64,000 nt of DNA from Malus domestica (Eukaryota > Streptophyta > Magnoliopsida > Rosales > Rosaceae). Below, in pieces: positions 58,131 through 64,000 of this stretch. The notes under the pieces were generated by a model that saw nothing but the letters and a program-made list of their open reading frames with translations, was not told the origin of the DNA and searched no databases. The translations under genes and the position numbers were made by a program. Within the stretch, counting starts at the first letter, position 1. Each line of letters starts with the position of its first letter. The DNA is taken from positions 937,501-1,001,500 of the forward strand of contig NC_091673.1 of NCBI RefSeq assembly GCF_042453785.1, given 5' to 3'.

Positions 58131-60389
58131 AACAACAACGGTATAATTGCCACCAAACTAGACTGTGCTAACATACGCCGTTTGCGTGGCATTATACCAC
58201 GTGGCGCCGTGGCATTTGCCCCGCATGGGAAATAACATATGGGGATCTAGCATATTATGAGAGTTGAGATCATCCCGATGTTGCATGGAGGATGATGATG
58301 CTGCCTATGGCAATGGTGTTTGCCATGCATGCACATGTTTGCAAGATCTATAGCCGTCCACTACCCAAGTTCATCAGATCGACGGTTGATGTTTGTCTCG
58401 GAGTTGTGAAATATGTTTTTGCCAATCACCATGCAAGTTATGCAACATGTGACTTTTTGTGGATTTCTTATTGGAGAACATGGGACATAGAGCACAACAC
58501 GTTTTAAGGCTATTTCCAGCAAAAAAGAAAAGAACGTAAAAGTAATATTTGACGCCAAAAGTGGAGATAGGATCTTCGTCTCTTCAACGGACCTTTTTGA
58601 GAGGATTTCGATTTTTTTTAATTATGTTCGTTTATCGTACATCTTGATATCATTTTTCCTTAGGTACTGTTTGTGTTCAATTTTAAATAATATAATTTAA
58701 AATGATTTATAACCGCACGATATACGATTAAAGGATCTCCGAAATCCTTACAAAGAGAATCCGGCAAGGATCCTATCTCTCAAAAGTGAGTATTGGAATT
58801 GTGTAAGTCACCATATTATCAACTCTCAAGTTTAATTTTATTTTATGCATTAGAAAGAGATTTGAGTCAAATAAATACGACTTTGCAAAGTTATATTGAT
58901 TCCCAGCTCTTTAAGTGTACTAACTTTAGCACCAGAATGCTGAAAATTATTATAGAAGGCATCAGATTACTGAACACGATTATTTTCTTTTATATCTTGG
59001 ATTCATGTTTTTCAAGGACTTCATTCATAATATTTTTAATACTTTATCCATTTTTGCTAAAAATGTTTTTTTCTTCGATTGTATTGAAAGTGGTTGCAAT
59101 CGAGATTTCGCTTTTTAAATGAGTTAATTTTAAAAAAAAATCAATGCAAATACGACACCTAAAAATAATGGATAAATAATACCGACCAAAACAAATACAC
59201 CTAAATATAATTGCTTCTTGGGTTCCTGGGGGGATGTTTGCCTGCGGTCTAAGAAATCGAGCTTTTTCTTTCGTTTCTTCTCTCGCACTCTTTTATATTT
59301 AAGATTTTTAATGGTGGGGTGGGGTCCGATCAATAGCTCTCAACCACGTGTACGCGGTCAGGAAAACCGCGACTTTTATTCGCATAGATATTTCCACGTC
59401 AGCCATCGAGGAGGAGGAGGAGGAGGAGGAGGACCTGACCTTCTCTGCTTTTGGCTTCTGGTGGGTGGTGGTTCTTTTGTTCCTTCTTCCAGTGGTGGGC
59501 GTTGAGCGGTGGATGGTGGGTGGTGGGAGGTGGTTCTTTTGTTCCTTCTTCCCGCGCCGATTTTTGGTTGTCCTTTTCCTTATGTGGCAAACCCTAACAT
59601 GTACTATATATTCTCTATCGCATTTCAAAACATAAGATACAATCTTTAACAATATTATGTGACTAATATTTTTTTATAGATCTTATCATTTCAGATCATA
59701 AGATACAATCTTTAACAAAGAATAATAGCCCAATCATATTCAGATTATTTACAATTATGATCCGTGATGAGATATGTATCAATGTTTCAATTAAAGGTAT
59801 TACTTTTGAGTGTTATAGATGATGAAAACTTATGTACATATAATATTTTGTAATATATAACATGTTACATGCACTTATTCTTCACGTTTTTTTATACGAA
59901 AAACAATATAAAAAATTCAAAATTTTCTTAAAATTATACCAGACAGAGATATATAAATTCTGACGGAACAAATAGAAAGGATACAACAGAAAAATAATTT
60001 ATGGGTCTGTTTTTATAGCTGTTGGCTGTCCAGAATAAGCTTTAAAATTGAAGGCTTCCACTGTGAAACCATGGTGCATGGAAGAAATAAAACAGATAAT
60101 TTAGGGAAAATAATCATTACATAAATGGCCGTGTATTTACAAAATCATTTTAGATTCCACCGAACGCAGCATAAAGCCAAAAAATAATAATTATGAACAC
60201 TCCGGTGCGCACCTCCTCCTCCAACAACTACTGCATCGCATCCTATAAATTTGTATATACAGAAGTATTTGTGGTCAAATATATATATCTGTATGCCCGT
60301 TTTATATCATTTATTCCCGACATGTTAAACCTACGAATCCATATTTTTCTTAATAAACGATGTTATCTACATTAAAAGAAGAAGACGGA
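58131..60389. other. Intergenic region, no gene recognised
   Basis: Contains MITE family C copy 2, a (GGA)n run with GGTGGTGGG tracts (59407-59535), and open frames on both strands over the low-complexity run (59218-59652) that encode poly-Glu or poly-Ser and are not credible genes. A 71-codon frame at 58292-58507 starts at a good ATG but has no recognisable homology. Confidence 0.45.
58563..58790. mobile_element. MITE family C copy 2
   Basis: Degenerate relative of 42318-42550: TTCGTTTATCGTACATC, ATTTTAAATAATATAATTTA, CGCACGATATACGATTAAAG, with inverted ends GATAGGATCTTCGTCTC and GGCAAGGATCCTATCTC. Confidence 0.65.
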
Positions 60390-60505
60390 CTTAGCTTCAT
60401 AATAGGATGGTAATAATATGATTTAAATTCGTCAATTGATGAGAATTGAACTTAAAACCTCTAATTTACAAATAAGAAAAAATATCACTAGACCGTAATA
60501 TTAAG
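60390..60505 (-). mobile_element. tRNA-derived SINE, copy 4
   Basis: Reverse-oriented, truncated copy: CACTAGACCGTAATATT is the complement of the family 5' end, and TTGAACTTAAAACCTC lies at the B-box position. It extends to about 60390 where ATAATATGATTTAAATT begins the body. Confidence 0.65.
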
Positions 60506-61804
60506 TAGCTCCACAAATTGAATTCTTAATGCAATCAACCGAGCTCCGATCCCTCACTCCTTTACCCATCTCTTTCTCTCTTTCTATTACGAGTGTCGAC
60601 AGGTCAGGACTCAAGAGGCTAATTTCCAATGCGTCATTGCTTACATTACAAGAAAAAGATGTAAATCATGACTATTATTTGTCGTGATGAATAAATATAT
60701 CATCAACCGCTCAAATGGTGTTGTTTGATTTGACAATTTTTTCCTTCCATTTGATGTTCAAAGTTTTGTCAAATTATTGATGTTTGAATTTATAAATCAA
60801 TTTATACTCACAGTTTTCCTTTAAGTTTTCAGTTTTTTAAATCTCAAAATTTGTTTAGTTAAATTTAATTTTCGTTTAAAAAATAAAAATTAACAACTGA
60901 AAACTAAAATAATTACTAAAAGGATCCTTAATTTGTTGTAACAAACGTAGTGGGCACACGCAAATTAAAGCACGAGTGCCGTTGAGTTGAAAAATATGGT
61001 TTGGAGATAGAGGGGGAGCGTTGGTGATTGTCTCATCTCACGATTTTGCAGTTAAAGCTAGCCCCATCAAATGAGGAAATTTTGTAGAGTGTCAAGGACA
61101 GTCTGATACACAAAGTATCATAATATAAATAGTTATAATTTTTTTTAAGTATCCAATCACTTATATTTTAACATTTTATATATTGGGACGTGTTCTAAGC
61201 ACACCGTAAAATCTTCTCATTTAACACATTTGCCACTTTCCTTGTTAATCATTTCATATTTGCATGTATATATTTTCATTCATGCGTAACTGACACCTAT
61301 CCTATGATTGAGCATCTGAACTAAGTTTTTCAAAGTTGGAGTCACCACCACTAATTTATTTTCTTTATGTTTGTTTGTTGGTGGTTAACATAATAAATAA
61401 AGGCGTTTTGATTGAGGACGCAATGTACAGTTGCTTTCGTCTTTCAAGCTCATTTCTCATCGATGGAACCTTAATATATATCTCTTAGCAAGATTAATCA
61501 AATATCCCAACCACTTTGTTTCGTTGCTTAATCATGTCCATCCATCTTTATATAAATAGCCAGCTAGCTACATGGTCACGGCCTAAACCCTAGCATATGG
61601 TAGTTAATTTTAACCTTTTTCTAGACTAGGTCAACATTAATCGATAACGATATCAATGTCTTCAATAAAAATGATGGAAATTTGCTTAAAGACGTGAAAA
61701 TTTAAATTGAAACTTTAGGGAATGTTAATATATCAGAAGTATCGATGAAATATGTCAATTTTAATCGAAACTTAAGAGTTTATTCAGTATAGAGTGAAGT
61801 CTAA

Positions 61805-62057
61805 GAGCTCGTTTGGATATACTTTTAAAATGACCGAAAGCACTTTTAGAGAAAAAAAATTTGGGTTCCAAAAGCACTTAAATTACTTTCTGCAATAAGC
61901 ATCAGTTATGTACTTCTTCTAGGAAGCACTTTAAGTGCTTTTTCAATAAGCACCATTGACGAATTGACGAATTGACGAATTGGAGAAAATTTTGGTTCTA
62001 AAAATATTTTCTCCAAAAACGATTTCAATTATTTTAAAAACACATCCAAACAAGCTC
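61805..62057. mobile_element. Harbinger-type MITE
   Basis: 253 bp. Inverted ends GAGCTCGTTTGGATATAC and GTTTTTAAAATAATTG...CCAAACAAGCTC (compare CATCCAAACAAGCTC); TAA duplications at 61802-61804 and 62058-62060. The interior has paired AAAAGCACTT/AAGTGCTT motifs. Confidence 0.78.
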
Positions 62058-62446
62058 TAACCCATTTTCATGTCTTCTCTAATTTTTCCGTATTTCCACT
62101 CAAATGTAAAAAAAATGAATACACACACACACACACATCACAGCTAGAATTTTAGTTGATATATCATATATAGGAATTTGTCTAAACCATGAGTTATAAT
62201 TTAATATATCTTCATTAGGAAGTCTTTTTCTTGGACAACTGTAAGAACGAATATTTAGAAACGAAATCAATATCATCCACCACTCAACTTTGGCATGGTT
62301 TTTAATTAGTGCACATATGATAGATAGATATATGCGGGCCAAATAGGTGCCTGCCAACTAGTCGATGTATGCATATTAACGAAAGACATTCACAAGAAAT
62401 ACATGCCGCTCATGTTAACTCGATCCATATCCCTTCGTGTTATTGT

Positions 62447-62530
62447 CATGCATCTAAATTTTTCGCATGATCCCAAAATGTCTACAACATACATGCATCT
62501 AAATTTTTCGCATGTTCCCAAAATGTCTAC
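62447..62530. repeat. 45-bp tandem duplication
   Basis: CATGCATCTAAATTTTTCGC starts at 62447 and again at 62492. Both units continue CATG(A/T)TCCCAAAATGTCTAC. Confidence 0.92.
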
Positions 62531-64000
62531 ATATATGTTGTCGTTCATCAGGCAAAATAAATCGAAAATCAACTTAAAAGACATAAATTTGACAATGCTT
62601 GGAAAACTTTGAACTTTGGTCTGATTTGAGCCCGCGACTCACCATTTCGAAGAGAAGGTTATCACGAGTCAAACATAATGCTTTGCTGTGACATGAGCTT
62701 TTTCAACCGAATTCTATCAATTAAAATGTGTAATAGGATTCTAAGTTTTTAGGATATTTTCGAGATTTTGTTATTTGTTTAATTCATTTCTTATTTGAAC
62801 TCTTACAAAGTTGAGGACTAAAAGACACCATACAAACCTCCTTTAGGGTACTAGGGTTTGTTATCTCCCATATTATCAATCAATAAACTTTGACCCTTTT
62901 TCTCTAATGATTTCCGATATCCTCATCCTTTAAGTTTTAATTTGATACTTTTTTTTTGTCGTTGAGTCTCCTTTGCTCTTGCTGCATGAAAGTAGTAATA
63001 ATATCATAGCCCATCGAGACAATTGATAAATTGGATACAGCTTGATCCTTTTACTTGCTACATCCAAATGATTCACACAAAACTAAATTCTTTTAAAATA
63101 GCGTAATTACTAGTTAAGAATCGATATTATATGGTATCAAACATTTACGTGCAACACAAGTTTGTCTATCAGCTCCCTATACCTTCCTGGACTCGATAGT
63201 ATAATTAATAAACTAATATATTGGTTAAAAAACTAAATTTTCCAGTAAGCAAGCATAATCCAAGAAGATTAAAATAATGCGGATAAAATTTTAAAGAATA
63301 AAAGTTCAAATAAAGAAAGTGTTGAAAGCGTGATGGAACTGGAAGGAAGCGAGAGATTTTCAATGTGCTTGTAACGCATGACGGTATATTACGTGTCTTT
63401 ATACAATTAGAGGGACACTTGAAGAAAAAAAAAAAAACTTTCCTCCACTTATAAAAAGACATATATAGTACCGCCTCATATTCCGATTACATTGAAAAAT
63501 CTAAGTATCAGTCTCCATCAAGTAGTTATGCTGAGAAACCTAACTCGGAAATTAAAGAAGCTTATCTGACAACCACTAGGACTCCGTGATGATTATTTAT
63601 CTGTATATTATGAATGTTAATCCCACAAATAGATAATTAAAAATGATTGTCTTGAGTATGCAGTCATGATTAGGAACAATCAAAAACATTTTAATGGCAG
63701 GAAATGCTTGCATCAATGATAGCAAATCCATTGTCTTTTTCCCATTCCTCAAATTCATCATCCTTCCTCCATAACCCTAGCTATACAACTAGTCTTTGGT
63801 TCATCATAGCTATGAGGGTAGGAATAACTTGTAAAAGTAGAGTCTACATGTATTGGATTGGTATTGCTATGGCCGTAAATTCTAAAATGGACCGGCTCAT
63901 GTCATGATTCAAGATTCTTAGTTGCTGTGTCATTAACTAAAAATTCTGATTCATTGTATGAGCTGGTCCATGTATAAAATCCCCTACTATGGCTAGCAAG

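Larger units (their letters stand above)
60506..64000. other. Intergenic region at right edge, no gene recognised
   Basis: AT-rich. It holds a Harbinger-type MITE (61805-62057), a 45-bp tandem duplication (62447-62530) and an (AC)n run near 62120. Frames at 62100-62357, 63205-63462 and 63704-63907 lack domains. Confidence 0.45.

Noticed and set aside
59218..59652. Frames on both strands rich in Glu, Ser or Gly
   Set aside because: Product of a (GGA)n and GGTGGTGGG low-complexity run.

Overview
This is plant nuclear DNA. It is AT-rich, its genes have many GT-AG introns, and transposons fill the spaces between them. Gene content and repeat families fit a woody rosid, most likely Rosaceae of the apple/pear group; that assignment is inference and was not tested. 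Six intact protein-coding genes can be modelled exon by exon with consistent reading phase. There are two gene relics. The rest is mostly nested mobile DNA.

Layout, left to right. 1-2.9 kb: small inverted-repeat elements, one nested in another, and a 0.9 kb hAT-type element. 2.9-5.9 kb (minus): inositol polyphosphate 5-phosphatase, 8 exons, 425 aa. 8.9-14.2 kb: one long solo LTR with perfect target duplications, carrying a 2.6 kb CACTA-type element and a small Mutator-type element. 16.5-17.5 kb (plus): annexin relic split by a Harbinger-type MITE. 21.0-25.4 and 26.6-29.0 kb (plus): tandem pair of small purple acid phosphatases, the second with one exon junction fused. 29.5-29.9 kb (minus): relic of a 2-oxoglutarate/Fe(II) oxygenase gene. 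30.8-35.5 kb (minus): ALKBH10B-like RNA demethylase with two consecutive GC-AG introns. 38.3-41.6 kb (plus): anthranilate synthase beta subunit. 43.0-49.1 kb: a composite of two overlapping LINE fragments around a non-autonomous retroelement with several tandem arrays, the whole bounded by a 17-bp direct repeat. 52.6-54.8 kb (minus): xyloglucan endotransglucosylase/hydrolase. 54.8-64 kb: no gene recognised, only SINEs, MITEs and simple repeats.

The genes do not form a pathway or operon. They cover inositol signalling, phosphate scavenging (two tandem copies), mRNA m6A removal, tryptophan synthesis and cell-wall remodelling. The main interest is structural: the LINE/retroelement/LINE chimera, the nested solo LTR, paired GC-AG introns, intron loss between tandem phosphatases, and a tRNA-derived SINE family with four copies. 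No virus, toxin gene, CRISPR array or free-standing tRNA/rRNA gene was seen.
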